A DNA stretch of 64,000 bases from Neofamilia sp964346535 (lineage in GTDB: Bacteria; Bacillota; Clostridia; Tissierellales; Peptoniphilaceae): positions 1 to 64,000 of the forward strand of contig CAYFUN010000003.1 in the NCBI GenBank assembly GCA_964346535.1. Direction: 5' to 3'. The notes under the pieces were generated by a model that was not told the DNA's origin, did not search any database, and saw nothing but the letters and a program-made list of their open reading frames with translations. This document shows positions 1-7,422 of this stretch, in pieces (positions within the stretch are counted from its first letter, which is position 1; the number at the start of each line of letters is the position of its first letter). Position numbers and translations under genes: made by a program.

Positions 1-303
1 TTCTTGGTGGAGTCCAATTGCTAAAAAATCGCAAAGCAAAAAATAAAAGTCTTCAAACTTTTCTACATTATCAATTTGTCCCCTATATACTTCTTTCAAA
101 GTCTCAGCATTTATTCTCATGTCTTTTAAAACGTCAAAATACAAGTAATTGTCCTCTAAAACTTGCCACAATTCATTGTAATCTTCTAGCATCTGTTCTT
201 TAGTAAGCTCATAAGTATAGTCTGTTTTGTTTTCACAACTAGTAAAAATTATTGTCAATGTAAGTAATAATAAAATAATTAATGTTTTGTTTGTTTTTTT
301 CAT
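1..303 (-). CDS. Lipoprotein, possibly S41-peptidase-like, C-terminus cut by window edge
   Basis: Reading the minus strand from ATG at 303 gives an open frame to base 1 (101 codons, no stop). The first about 20 residues are a Lys-rich head plus a leucine/isoleucine core ending in a lipobox (IFTSC), so the product should be a lipid-anchored exported protein. The following stretch (DYNELWQVLEDNYLYFDVLK) resembles the helical N-terminus of C-terminal-processing (S41) peptidase-like proteins; that family call is an inference because the catalytic part is outside the window. An in-frame ATG at 312 is an alternative start; neither has a strong ribosome site. It is transcribed divergently from the HTH-TPR regulator. 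Confidence 0.6.
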   Translation of the reverse strand, partial: MKKTNKTLIILLLLTLTIIFTSCENKTDYTYELTKEQMLEDYNELWQVLEDNYLYFDVLKDMRINAETLKEVYRGQIDNVEKFEDFYFLLCDFLAIGLHQE

Positions 304-430
304 GTTTCTCATTTAGAAGATTTCATATTTATAAAAAATTTACTCTAGTTTGTTTTATCTAAATACTCTAAATGTAGATATTTCTTCCCTATCGTGCTAA
401 TATAATATTAATATATAATTTAAGTTTTTC

Positions 431-452
431 AAAGTGAAAACATTTACACTTT
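431..452. promoter_or_regulatory. Inverted repeat upstream of HTH-TPR regulator
   Basis: AAAGTG at 431-436 and CACTTT at 447-452 form a 6-bp inverted repeat with a 10-nt spacer, about one helical turn and a half centre to centre. It lies just before the ribosome site of the regulator gene and in the spacer shared with the divergent lipoprotein, so it is a candidate operator for autoregulation. This is inference from position only. Confidence 0.3.
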
Positions 453-475
453 ACATTTTGAAGGAGGGATGATAT

Positions 476-1375
476 ATTAATAATTTAGCTATTGCTTTAA
501 AAGAAAGACGACAAAATTTAAATTTATCCTTAGTTGATTTAGAAAATCTTTCTGGTATTTCAAAGAAAACTATAACTAAAATAGAAAATGAAGATCATAT
601 TCCATCTGTTGGAACTCTTCTCTCCTTGTCTGCTGCCTTAAAAACTGATCTCTTAAAAGTTCTAAGTCCGTCATATAGGTTAGAAAACTACTTTGATGCT
701 TCTGATATTGCTGAACTTGAGTTTTTAATAGAAAAAATGCTTGATAATAACCAGCACTCAGACCTGCCTAAGGTTTTAGAAATTTTAAATGATATTACCG
801 ACAAAATAGACGACAAGGATATTTCTATATACTTATACCAAATTATTTTATTTTTAGATGGCATTTATCTAAATAGAAATGAAAAAAACTTCGAGCTAGC
901 TTATGATAATTTTATAGAAGCTTTGGCTTTAACTATCGATAATTTTGATATTAATAATTTTGAAACTTATACTTATAGTACTTTTGAGCTAAGAATTTTA
1001 ATGAACATTGCCCTTACCTTAAATAAGTTAAAGAAACTTGAGTCTTCGAAAAAAATATTTTTATTTTTACTGAAAAACTTAGACAAAAAATCTCAATTAT
1101 ATGCCTCTACCCTTCACAACTTAGCTATCTTTAAGGCTAAAAATAAGGAGTATAAACAGGCCCTAGCCCTTGTTAATACAGCAATTGATTTTTCAAATAA
1201 ATATAGAAATTCCTCAAAGCTCCATAGCACATATTATGAAAAAGCTATATTTGAATATAGGCTAGGAGATGAAAATTATAAAAATTCTTTTGAGATAAGT
1301 AGGTCTCTAGCAAAGGCTTGTGGTTACAATGAGTTTTTAAAATTTTTAGAAGAAAAAATGCAGAAATACCAATAA
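476..1375 (+). CDS. HTH (XRE) regulator with C-terminal TPR-like region, apparent AUU start
   Basis: The open frame reaches upstream of the first TTG at 626 as far as a TGA at 470. The 50 codons before 626 encode a clear XRE helix-turn-helix (LSLVDLENLSGISKKTITK). The only start that keeps this domain and fits the ribosome site AAGGAGG (461-467) is ATT at 476, eight bases downstream. The ATG at 469 is one base from that site and out of frame (stop after three codons). From ATT the product is 299 residues: HTH at about 5-60, then helical TPR-like repeats to the end. This size and order match the RRNPP peptide-sensing regulators (Rgg/PlcR type); no cognate peptide gene is visible beside it. A frameshift or base error near 470 is the alternative to an AUU start. 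Confidence 0.7.
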   Translation: MNNLAIALKERRQNLNLSLVDLENLSGISKKTITKIENEDHIPSVGTLLSLSAALKTDLLKVLSPSYRLENYFDASDIAELEFLIEKMLDNNQHSDLPKVLEILNDITDKIDDKDISIYLYQIILFLDGIYLNRNEKNFELAYDNFIEALALTIDNFDINNFETYTYSTFELRILMNIALTLNKLKKLESSKKIFLFLLKNLDKKSQLYASTLHNLAIFKAKNKEYKQALALVNTAIDFSNKYRNSSKLHSTYYEKAIFEYRLGDENYKNSFEISRSLAKACGYNEFLKFLEEKMQKYQ

Positions 1376-1385
1376 TTTACAAACA

Positions 1386-1427
1386 TAAAAAAATCGACCT
1401 AGAGAGTTTTCCCTCTAGGTCTTTTTT
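1386..1427. terminator. Bidirectional terminator between regulator and purH
   Basis: A 9-bp stem, GACCTAGAG at 1396-1404 with CTCTAGGTC at 1413-1421, is flanked by a T run on the right and an A run on the left. It can therefore end both the rightward regulator transcript and the leftward purine operon. Confidence 0.85.
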
Positions 1428-1441
1428 AAGTTCAAATTTAT

Positions 1442-2971
1442 TTAGTGTCTAAAGTGTCTGGTTTTTGTAAAAATTAGGGTCATGTCGTATTTGTCGCAAA
1501 GGTCGATGACATTTTGGTCTTTTATTGATCCTCCTGGACTTATCATGGCCTTTACCCCTGCCTTGTGAAGGGCTTCTACTGTGTCTTCAAAGAAGAAGGC
1601 GTCTGATGCTAGAACTGCTCCACTTATTTTGTCGCCAGCTCTTTCTATGGCTTCTTCTACTGCCCAGGACCTTCTAACTTCTCCTTGGCCAATGCCTACT
1701 GTCCCTTTATCTTTTGCTAAGACTACTCCATTTGAGGCTACGTTTTTTACGCACTTCCAAGCGAATTTTAGGTTTTCTATTTCTTCATCTGTTGCTTGTC
1801 TCTTTGTTACTGTTTGGAAGGCAAAGTCTTTTTCTGCTTGAGAAAACTTGTCTTGGTCTTGGTAGACTAGGCCTGATAGGACTTGTTTAAAGTTAGATCT
1901 ATCTAAGTCAAAGTCTGCTAGGTCTTTTATTTCTATAAGTCTAAGGTTCTTTTTCTTAGTTAGAATTTCCATGGCTTCAGCTGAAAAGCTTGGAGCTATA
2001 ATTACTTCTAAGAAATATGAGCTCATATGGTCAGCAGTTTTTTCGTCAACTTCCCTATTAAGGGCAAAGATGCCGCCGAAAATTGATGTTGGGTCACATT
2101 CATAGGCCCTTATATAGGCGTCATAAATATTTTCGCCTACTCCAATTCCAGATGGGTTGGTGTGCTTTACTCCAACTGCTGCTGGCTCTTTAAATTCTTT
2201 TACTGCCTTTACTGTTGCAAAGATGTCGTTTAAGTTGTTATAAGATAATTCTTTGCCGTGAAGTTGTTTTATTTCTATGCCTAGGTCGTCAAAGGCGTTT
2301 TTGTAATAGGCAGCCTTTTGATGAGGGTTTTCTCCATAGCGAAGTTGGTCTACCTTGTCATAGGTCATTGTAAGTTTTTCAGGATAATCAACTTGCAAGT
2401 ATTCATTAAAGTAAGAGGCTATTAGGCTGTCGTATTGGGCTGTGTATGAAAAAGCCTTTCTAGCTAGGTCTGCCCTAAGGTCTATAGAGACCTCGTCATT
2501 TTTTAAAGTTTCTAAAACTCTTTCATAGTCAGCTGGGTCTGTTAGGATCAAAACATCCTTGTAGTTTTTGGCTGCTGCCCTAATCATTGATGGGCCTCCA
2601 ATGTCTATGTTTTCTATCATCTCTTCATGAGGGGCCTTTTCCTTTAGCTTTTTTGCAAAAGGGTAAAGGTTGTTGACTACCATGTCTATAGACTCAATAT
2701 GATTTTCTTTTATGGTCTCAACATGGTCTTCATGGTCTCTCCTATAGAGGATGCCTCCGTGGATCATTGGATTTAAAGTCTTTACCCTGCCGTCTAAAAT
2801 TTCTGGAAACTTTGTCACTTGAGAAACGTCTATTGGGTCTAGGCCGTTTTCTTTTAGGTGCTTAAAGGTTCCTCCTGTTGAAATTATTTCCCAGCCTAGG
2901 TCTTCAAGGCCCTTGGCTAAGTCTATAATATTTGTCTTGTCAAATACAGAAATTAGTGCTCTCTTTTTCAT
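1442..2971 (-). CDS. purH: Bifunctional AICAR formyltransferase / IMP cyclohydrolase
   Basis: PurH catalyses the last two steps of de novo IMP synthesis in the cytoplasm. The 509-residue length is normal. The N-terminal cyclohydrolase (MGS-like) domain, residues 1-140, has STGGT at 31-35, the catalytic lysine in GRVKTL (61-66), Y103, D123 and K135. The formyltransferase domain follows with RYGENPHQ at 211-218 and the KHTNPSG motif at 269-275. The usual GRVKTLHP reads GRVKTLNP, one conservative oddity. It is the last gene of the pur operon, three bases after purN, and ends at a strong terminator. A GGTAAAAA ribosome site supports the ATG. Confidence 0.97.
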   Translation of the reverse strand: MKKRALISVFDKTNIIDLAKGLEDLGWEIISTGGTFKHLKENGLDPIDVSQVTKFPEILDGRVKTLNPMIHGGILYRRDHEDHVETIKENHIESIDMVVNNLYPFAKKLKEKAPHEEMIENIDIGGPSMIRAAAKNYKDVLILTDPADYERVLETLKNDEVSIDLRADLARKAFSYTAQYDSLIASYFNEYLQVDYPEKLTMTYDKVDQLRYGENPHQKAAYYKNAFDDLGIEIKQLHGKELSYNNLNDIFATVKAVKEFKEPAAVGVKHTNPSGIGVGENIYDAYIRAYECDPTSIFGGIFALNREVDEKTADHMSSYFLEVIIAPSFSAEAMEILTKKKNLRLIEIKDLADFDLDRSNFKQVLSGLVYQDQDKFSQAEKDFAFQTVTKRQATDEEIENLKFAWKCVKNVASNGVVLAKDKGTVGIGQGEVRRSWAVEEAIERAGDKISGAVLASDAFFFEDTVEALHKAGVKAMISPGGSIKDQNVIDLCDKYDMTLIFTKTRHFRH

Positions 2972-2974
2972 TTT

Positions 2975-3601
2975 TTACCTCACTTTAACTATTCTTCCTT
3001 GAATTTCAAATTTGTCGTCACAATAGTCTTTTACTGTCTTGACTAATAGTTTATGTTCTTCTTTTATAATTCTCTTTTGCAAGTCTTCTGCCTGGTCTCC
3101 ATCTAAAACTGGGACGGAAACCTGGTAAATTATTGGCCCAGCGTCAGCAACTTCACTTACAAAATGAGTTGTGGCTCCTGATACTTTCACTCCATAGTCT
3201 AAGGCTGCCTGGTGGACCTTTAGTCCATAGTAGCCTTCTCCACAAAATGATGGAATTAGTGATGGGTGAATATTTATAATCTTGTTTTCGTAGGCCCTAA
3301 TAAAGTCTGGGCCGAGAATTTTTAAAAAGCCTCCTAAGACTACAAAGTCAATTTGTCTGTCCTTTAAAATTTCTATAAGCTTTTTGTCGTATTCTTCTAC
3401 GCTTATCTTGTCCCCTCTTAAATAAAGGGCTTCTATGCCATGGGCCTTGGCTCTTTCAAGACCATAGGCTGATTTTCGATTAGAAACAACTAGGCCTAGG
3501 TCGCCTTTAATTTCTCCAGCTTCAACTCCATCAATTAGGGCTTGGAGGTTGGACCCTCCGCCAGAAACAAAGACTGCAAATCTTTTTAGATTTCTACACA
3601 T
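2975..3601 (-). CDS. purN: Phosphoribosylglycinamide formyltransferase
   Basis: PurN transfers a formyl group from 10-formyl-THF to GAR, step three of purine synthesis. The 208-residue protein has the glycine-rich start FVSGGGSNLQ (11-20) and the catalytic set: N110 and H112 in INIHPSLIP, and D153 in DAGPII. Its ATG lies inside the end of purM (16-base overlap in another frame), which suggests translational coupling. Nothing in the sequence suggests loss of function. Confidence 0.96.
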   Translation of the reverse strand: MCRNLKRFAVFVSGGGSNLQALIDGVEAGEIKGDLGLVVSNRKSAYGLERAKAHGIEALYLRGDKISVEEYDKKLIEILKDRQIDFVVLGGFLKILGPDFIRAYENKIINIHPSLIPSFCGEGYYGLKVHQAALDYGVKVSGATTHFVSEVADAGPIIYQVSVPVLDGDQAEDLQKRIIKEEHKLLVKTVKDYCDDKFEIQGRIVKVR

Positions 3602-4602
3602 AAGTCACCCTTAGTAACTTTTCCTAGCCTGTAAAGTTTTTGGTCTTCTTTTGATAAAATTTCTTGGGCAGTTTCTTCTGAAACAACTAAGACCATGCCT
3701 AGGCCCATATTAAAGGTGCCGTACATTTCTTTTGTTTCAATGCCTCCCCATTCTTGAAGGAGGTTAAAGATCTTAGGAATCTCAACTTGGGTCATGTCTA
3801 CGTCAGCTCCATGGCCTTCAGGTAGGATCCTTGGTAGGTTTTCGTAAATGCCGCCACCAGTTATATGGCAAAGGCCTTTAATTTCGTATTTTTCAATTAG
3901 TGGATAGACATCTTTTACATAAATTTTTGTTGGCACTAATAGGGCTTCCCCTAAAGTTGTACCAAGGTCGTCTATATAGTCATTTAGGTCCATCTTCTTG
4001 TGGTCAAAGATTATTTTTCTAACAAGGGAATAGCCATTTGAGTGAACGCCTGATGATGGAAGACCTAAAAGTACATCGCCTTCAGAAATTTTTGAGCCAT
4101 CGATGATCTTGTCTTTTTCTACAACACCAACTGCAAAGCCTGCAAGGTCATAGTCATTTTCTTTATAGATGCCAGGCATTTCTGCTGTTTCTCCACCTAA
4201 AAGTGCAGCTCCAGCTTTTTTACAACCTGAGGCAACCCCTTCGACAATTGCTGCCATTTTTTCAGGAACTAGTTTTCCTGTTGCTATATAGTCTAAGAAA
4301 AATATTGGCTTGGCTCCTTGACACAAGATATCATTTACACACATGGCCACACAGTCTTCGCCAACTGTGTTGTGGATGTCCATCATTTGGGCTATTTGAA
4401 CTTTTGATCCAACTCCGTCTGTTCCAGTAACTAAAACTGGATTTTCCATTTTTAATTTTCCAAGTTCAAACATGCCAGCAAAGCCGCCAATGTCGTTGAG
4501 AACTCCTTCGATGTGAGTTTCTTTTACTGTTTCTTTTATTAATTTTACCTGTTTATAGCCAGCTTCTTTGTCTACGCCAGCGTCTTTATAAGTTATTGCC
4601 AT
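3586..4602 (-). CDS. purM: Phosphoribosylformylglycinamidine cyclo-ligase (AIR synthetase)
   Basis: PurM closes the imidazole ring of AIR using ATP. The 338-residue length is normal. The family's glycine-rich segments are present: GTDGVGSK near residue 60, LLGGETAEMPG near 135 and GLPSSGVHSNGYSLVR near 180-195. It overlaps purF by 17 bases at its start and purN by 16 bases at its end, so the three genes form a tightly coupled block. No purL is visible in this operon, so its substrate FGAM must come from an enzyme encoded elsewhere. Confidence 0.97.
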   Translation of the reverse strand: MAITYKDAGVDKEAGYKQVKLIKETVKETHIEGVLNDIGGFAGMFELGKLKMENPVLVTGTDGVGSKVQIAQMMDIHNTVGEDCVAMCVNDILCQGAKPIFFLDYIATGKLVPEKMAAIVEGVASGCKKAGAALLGGETAEMPGIYKENDYDLAGFAVGVVEKDKIIDGSKISEGDVLLGLPSSGVHSNGYSLVRKIIFDHKKMDLNDYIDDLGTTLGEALLVPTKIYVKDVYPLIEKYEIKGLCHITGGGIYENLPRILPEGHGADVDMTQVEIPKIFNLLQEWGGIETKEMYGTFNMGLGMVLVVSEETAQEILSKEDQKLYRLGKVTKGDLCVEI

Positions 4603-5872
4603 TTTCCACCTCTATTGGATATTTTCCATCAAAACAATGTTTACAAAATCTATTGCCACCACATACACTTACTAAACTGTCTAGGCTCAAGTAGGCCAAA
4701 GAGTCTGCACCAATTTCTTTGCAGGTTTCTTCAATACTTAGGTTGGCGCCTATTAAATATTTTTCGTCTGGTGTATCTACACAAAGGTCACATGAGTGCT
4801 TTACAGGTGGACAGGCTATACGAACGTGAACCTCAATGGCTCCAGAATCCCTTAGCATTTTTACTGTAGACTTAATTGTAGTTCCACGAACTATTGAGTC
4901 GTCTACTAGGATTACTCTTTTGCCGTCAAGATTTTTCTTTAGTGGGTTCATCTTTATTTTTACAGCTTTTTCTCTCATTCTTTGGTCAGGGAGAATAAAA
5001 CTTCTGCCTACATACCTGTTTTTTAAAATTCCCTCTTTATATGGAATTCTAGATTCATGAGAGTAGCCTAGGGCTGCAATAGTTCCAGAGTCTGGCGCTC
5101 CAATTACTAGGTCGCCATTTACTGGTTCTTCTTCTGCCAGCCTTCTGCCCATATTGTACCTGGCTTCATAAACAGATTTGCCTTCAATATAGGAGTCTTG
5201 TCTGGCTATATAAACATATTCAAAGATACAATTTTTTTCTTGTCTTTCGCCAGTAAATTGAGACTTAAGTCCGTCTTTGTCAATAGTTACAATTTCTCCT
5301 GGCAAGATGTCTCTTAAAAACTCTGCGCCAATTGAATCTATGGCTGCAGTTTCTGAGGCTACAACATAGGAGTTGTCGTATTTTCCAAGAACTAGGTTTT
5401 TTATGCCCCAAGGATCTCTAATTGCTATCATCCTATCCTTGTTTATGTGAATAATAGAATAAGCGCCCTTTAAGTTTTTAATTTTTTCTGGCAGGTCTTC
5501 TTCATTGCACAAAAAATCTGCTATGTGCTTTCTACTAAGGGCCTTTTCTAAAAAGTTTCCATCTATAGAAAGTAGGGCCTGGGAGTCTTCACATGGAAAG
5601 ACCTCTGGCAAAAAGGGTGCATTAATATCGTCATCTTCAAAGGCATATCTTACATGGGCTGCTCCCTTGTTGCCTTTAAGGCTGTTAACTTCTTCTTCAT
5701 TATAGATATCTGAAACCAAGCCTGGTCCCCTAAGTTGGCTTATGTTATTACCATCAATTACAACAAGGCCACTTCCTACCTCTCCCCTATGTTGAAGGGC
5801 GTACAAGGACCAGTGAAGAAGTGGAGCAACGTTTATATCTTCATTTCCAAAAATTCCAATATGTCCGCTCAA
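4586..5872 (-). CDS. purF: PurF-like amidophosphoribosyltransferase with degenerate glutaminase site
   Basis: PurF makes phosphoribosylamine from PRPP, normally with NH3 cut from glutamine by its N-terminal Ntn domain. Here the phosphoribosyltransferase half looks intact: the PRPP loop ILVDDSIVRGTT is at 321-332. Four cysteines in the positions that bind the 4Fe-4S cluster in the Bacillus enzyme are present (C215, C361, C410, C413). The glutaminase half is not: the protein begins MSGHIGIFG, so the nucleophilic Cys of CGVFG is Ile5; the HNGN motif reads SIDGNF (102-107); and the RYST-AG segment reads RYAFED. The start is TTG at 5872 with AAAGGAG six bases upstream, leaving no room for a missing Cys. 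At 428 residues it is shorter than usual. An ammonia-dependent enzyme is the likely reading. Confidence 0.9.
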   Translation of the reverse strand: MSGHIGIFGNEDINVAPLLHWSLYALQHRGEVGSGLVVIDGNNISQLRGPGLVSDIYNEEEVNSLKGNKGAAHVRYAFEDDDINAPFLPEVFPCEDSQALLSIDGNFLEKALSRKHIADFLCNEEDLPEKIKNLKGAYSIIHINKDRMIAIRDPWGIKNLVLGKYDNSYVVASETAAIDSIGAEFLRDILPGEIVTIDKDGLKSQFTGERQEKNCIFEYVYIARQDSYIEGKSVYEARYNMGRRLAEEEPVNGDLVIGAPDSGTIAALGYSHESRIPYKEGILKNRYVGRSFILPDQRMREKAVKIKMNPLKKNLDGKRVILVDDSIVRGTTIKSTVKMLRDSGAIEVHVRIACPPVKHSCDLCVDTPDEKYLIGANLSIEETCKEIGADSLAYLSLDSLVSVCGGNRFCKHCFDGKYPIEVENGNNL

Positions 5873-5889
5873 TATTTTCTCCTTTGTCT

Positions 5890-6360
5890 TTAATTAAGGT
5901 CTAAGTCTTTGTCAGCTTGAACTACAGCAGCTTCAAGGTCTTTTCTATACTTTACTAATTTTTCTCTTAAAGCTTCATCTTCAATGGCTAACATGGAAAT
6001 AGCTACTAGGGCTGCATTTTCTCCGCCGTCTATAGCAACTGTAGCAACTGGAATGCCCTTTGGCATTTGTACTGTTGATAGAAGTGAGTCTAGGCCGTCC
6101 ATAGTTGATGACTTAATAGGAATACCAATAACTGGTTTTACTGTCATGCCTGCTATAACTCCAGCTAGGTGGGCAGCCTTGCCAGCCATAGCTATAAATA
6201 TTTTAGAATCAGTTGAGCCAACATAGTCCTCAAGAACATTAAGGGCCCTGTGGGCTGAAATTACTTTTACTTCATAAGGAACGTCAAATTCTTTTAAAAT
6301 CTTAACAACTTTTTCTGCAATTGCCTTGTCAGAGGCTGATCCCATAATTACACTTATCAT
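5890..6360 (-). CDS. purE: 5-(carboxyamino)imidazole ribonucleotide mutase / AIR carboxylase
   Basis: PurE supplies the carboxylate of CAIR. The 156-residue protein has MGSASD (6-11), SAHRA (about 35-39), the AGKAAHLAG loop and the GLDSLLSTVQMP segment typical of PurE. No purK is present in the window. Without it the enzyme may act directly on AIR and CO2 (class II), but the motifs alone do not settle the class. The ATG follows a strong AGGAGG site that sits at the edge of an assembly gap. It is the second gene after purC. Confidence 0.95.
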   Translation of the reverse strand: MISVIMGSASDKAIAEKVVKILKEFDVPYEVKVISAHRALNVLEDYVGSTDSKIFIAMAGKAAHLAGVIAGMTVKPVIGIPIKSSTMDGLDSLLSTVQMPKGIPVATVAIDGGENAALVAISMLAIEDEALREKLVKYRKDLEAAVVQADKDLDLN

Positions 6361-6373
6361 TTTGTCCTCCTAA

Positions 6374-6473
6374 NNNNNNNNNNNNNNNNNNNNNNNNNNN
6401 NNNNNNNNNNNNNNNNNNNNNNNNNNNNNNNNNNNNNNNNNNNNNNNNNNNNNNNNNNNNNNNNNNNNNNNNN
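6374..6473. other. Assembly gap of 100 N between purE and purC
   Basis: The gap is exactly 100 N, the usual placeholder for unknown length. The 12 bases before it (6362-6373) and after it (6474-6485) are identical, TTGTCCTCCTAA. Merging them gives a perfect operon junction: the purC TAG stop, the AGGAGG site and the purE ATG. The true gap is therefore probably zero and no gene is missing here. Confidence 0.8.
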
Positions 6474-6481
6474 TTGTCCTC

Positions 6482-7159
6482 CTAAATTAAATAAGAATGA
6501 ATTTCAAGTGGAGAAAGTTTTTTGTCTCCCTTGTAAACTCTCATTGATCCACCTGAAATTTCGTCAATTAACATAATTTCTCCGTCGTCATCTCTGGCAA
6601 ATTCAAATTTTATGTCATAAAGGTCAAGGCCCTTTTCAGCTAGTACTTCTTTTACGATTTTTGCTATTTCTTTTGTCATAGAAATTATGGTCTTGTATTC
6701 GTCTTTAGTTAAGATGCCAAGCATTTCTAAGGCTTCGTCTGTAATAAGAGGGTCTTTTCTTTCGTCATCTTTTAAAGTGATTTCTGCATAAGCATCAAGT
6801 GGAGTGCCGTCTTCAATATATTTTCCATATCTGCGGATAAAGGAACCAACTGCCCTAAACCTACAAATAGCTTCAAGGCCTTCCCCAAAGACGTGGGCGT
6901 TTTTAACTTCCATGGTGTTGTCGTCAATGTTAGCTGAAATGTAGTGGGTCTTTATTCCCCTGTCATTTAAAAGTTCGTAGAAGAATTTTGTAATCTTTAA
7001 GGCTTCTCTTCCTGCGCCGTCAATTGTTAGGCCAACTTGGTTTTCACCTGGATCAAAAACTCCGTCTTTGCCAGTAACATCGTCTTTAAATTTTAGACAA
7101 ATATTGCCATTGTCCATTTTATAAACATCTTTTGTCTTACCTGTATAAATTTTTTCCAT
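6482..7159 (-). CDS. purC: Phosphoribosylaminoimidazole-succinocarboxamide synthase
   Basis: PurC joins aspartate to CAIR with ATP. The 225-residue protein is of the short bacterial type, starting EKIYTGKTKDVY. It has the family segments FRAVGSFIRRYG (about 103-114) and LIDEISGGSMR (about 198-208). It is the first gene of the pur operon, preceded by a GGAGG site 5 bases from the ATG and, further upstream, by the ykkC-class riboswitch and attenuator that should control the whole operon. Confidence 0.97.
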   Translation of the reverse strand: MEKIYTGKTKDVYKMDNGNICLKFKDDVTGKDGVFDPGENQVGLTIDGAGREALKITKFFYELLNDRGIKTHYISANIDDNTMEVKNAHVFGEGLEAICRFRAVGSFIRRYGKYIEDGTPLDAYAEITLKDDERKDPLITDEALEMLGILTKDEYKTIISMTKEIAKIVKEVLAEKGLDLYDIKFEFARDDDGEIMLIDEISGGSMRVYKGDKKLSPLEIHSYLI

Positions 7160-7173
7160 GATTTCCTCCCAAT

Positions 7174-7227
7174 CAAAAAAATAAAGCCCAAAAGGGTAGG
7201 CTTCCGAAACCTACCCCCCTGGGCTTT
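7174..7227 (-). terminator. Attenuator of the pur operon riboswitch
   Basis: On the minus strand a long two-part hairpin (outer AAAGCCCA with TGGGCTTT, inner GGGTAGG with CCTACCC) is followed by a run of seven T. Its 5' arm reuses the AAAAGCCC bases at the 3' edge of the aptamer, so ligand binding should compete with terminator formation and switch the pur operon on. Confidence 0.85.
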
Positions 7228-7310
7228 TGTCCCTTAGGTGTAGTGCTAAAAAACAATCAGCACCTATGTCGCTTGGTTCTTTAGGATAGTCCTCGAATCC
7301 CTAGACATAC
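7217..7310 (-). promoter_or_regulatory. ykkC-class riboswitch aptamer, probably PRPP-sensing
   Basis: The minus-strand leader holds the ykkC hallmarks: CTAGGGATTCGAGG at the 5' side and GGGACAAAAGCCCAGG at the 3' side, with a long helical arm between (AGGTGCTGA pairing with the TAGCAC-CACCT side). Known ykkC subtypes sense guanidine, ppGpp, PRPP or nucleoside diphosphates. Placement directly before de novo purine genes is characteristic of the PRPP subtype, so PRPP is inferred from context. The subtype is not proven by the bases I can check by eye. Confidence 0.8.
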
Positions 7311-7339
7311 TTTCTAAAATATAGCTTTCTTTCATATTT

Positions 7340-7368
7340 ATACTAGCAATTTTAGGCCTCTTTGTCAA
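7340..7368 (-). promoter_or_regulatory. Promoter of the pur operon
   Basis: On the minus strand a perfect -35 TTGACA (7363-7368) is followed after 17 bases by TAGTAT (7340-7345). Transcription should start near 7333, about 25 bases before the riboswitch. Confidence 0.8.
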
Positions 7369-7422
7369 CAAATTAAAGGCCTAGAAAGTAAATTTTACTT
7401 TTCTTATTTTCTTTACAAGAAC

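Noticed and set aside
18..203. Rightward frame of 61 codons at the left edge
   Set aside because: It is antisense to the lipoprotein frame and has no ribosome site or recognisable content.
7290..7310. GGGATTCGAGG on the minus strand looks like a tRNA T-loop
   Set aside because: No acceptor stem or anticodon arm surrounds it; it is the 5' part of the ykkC-class riboswitch.
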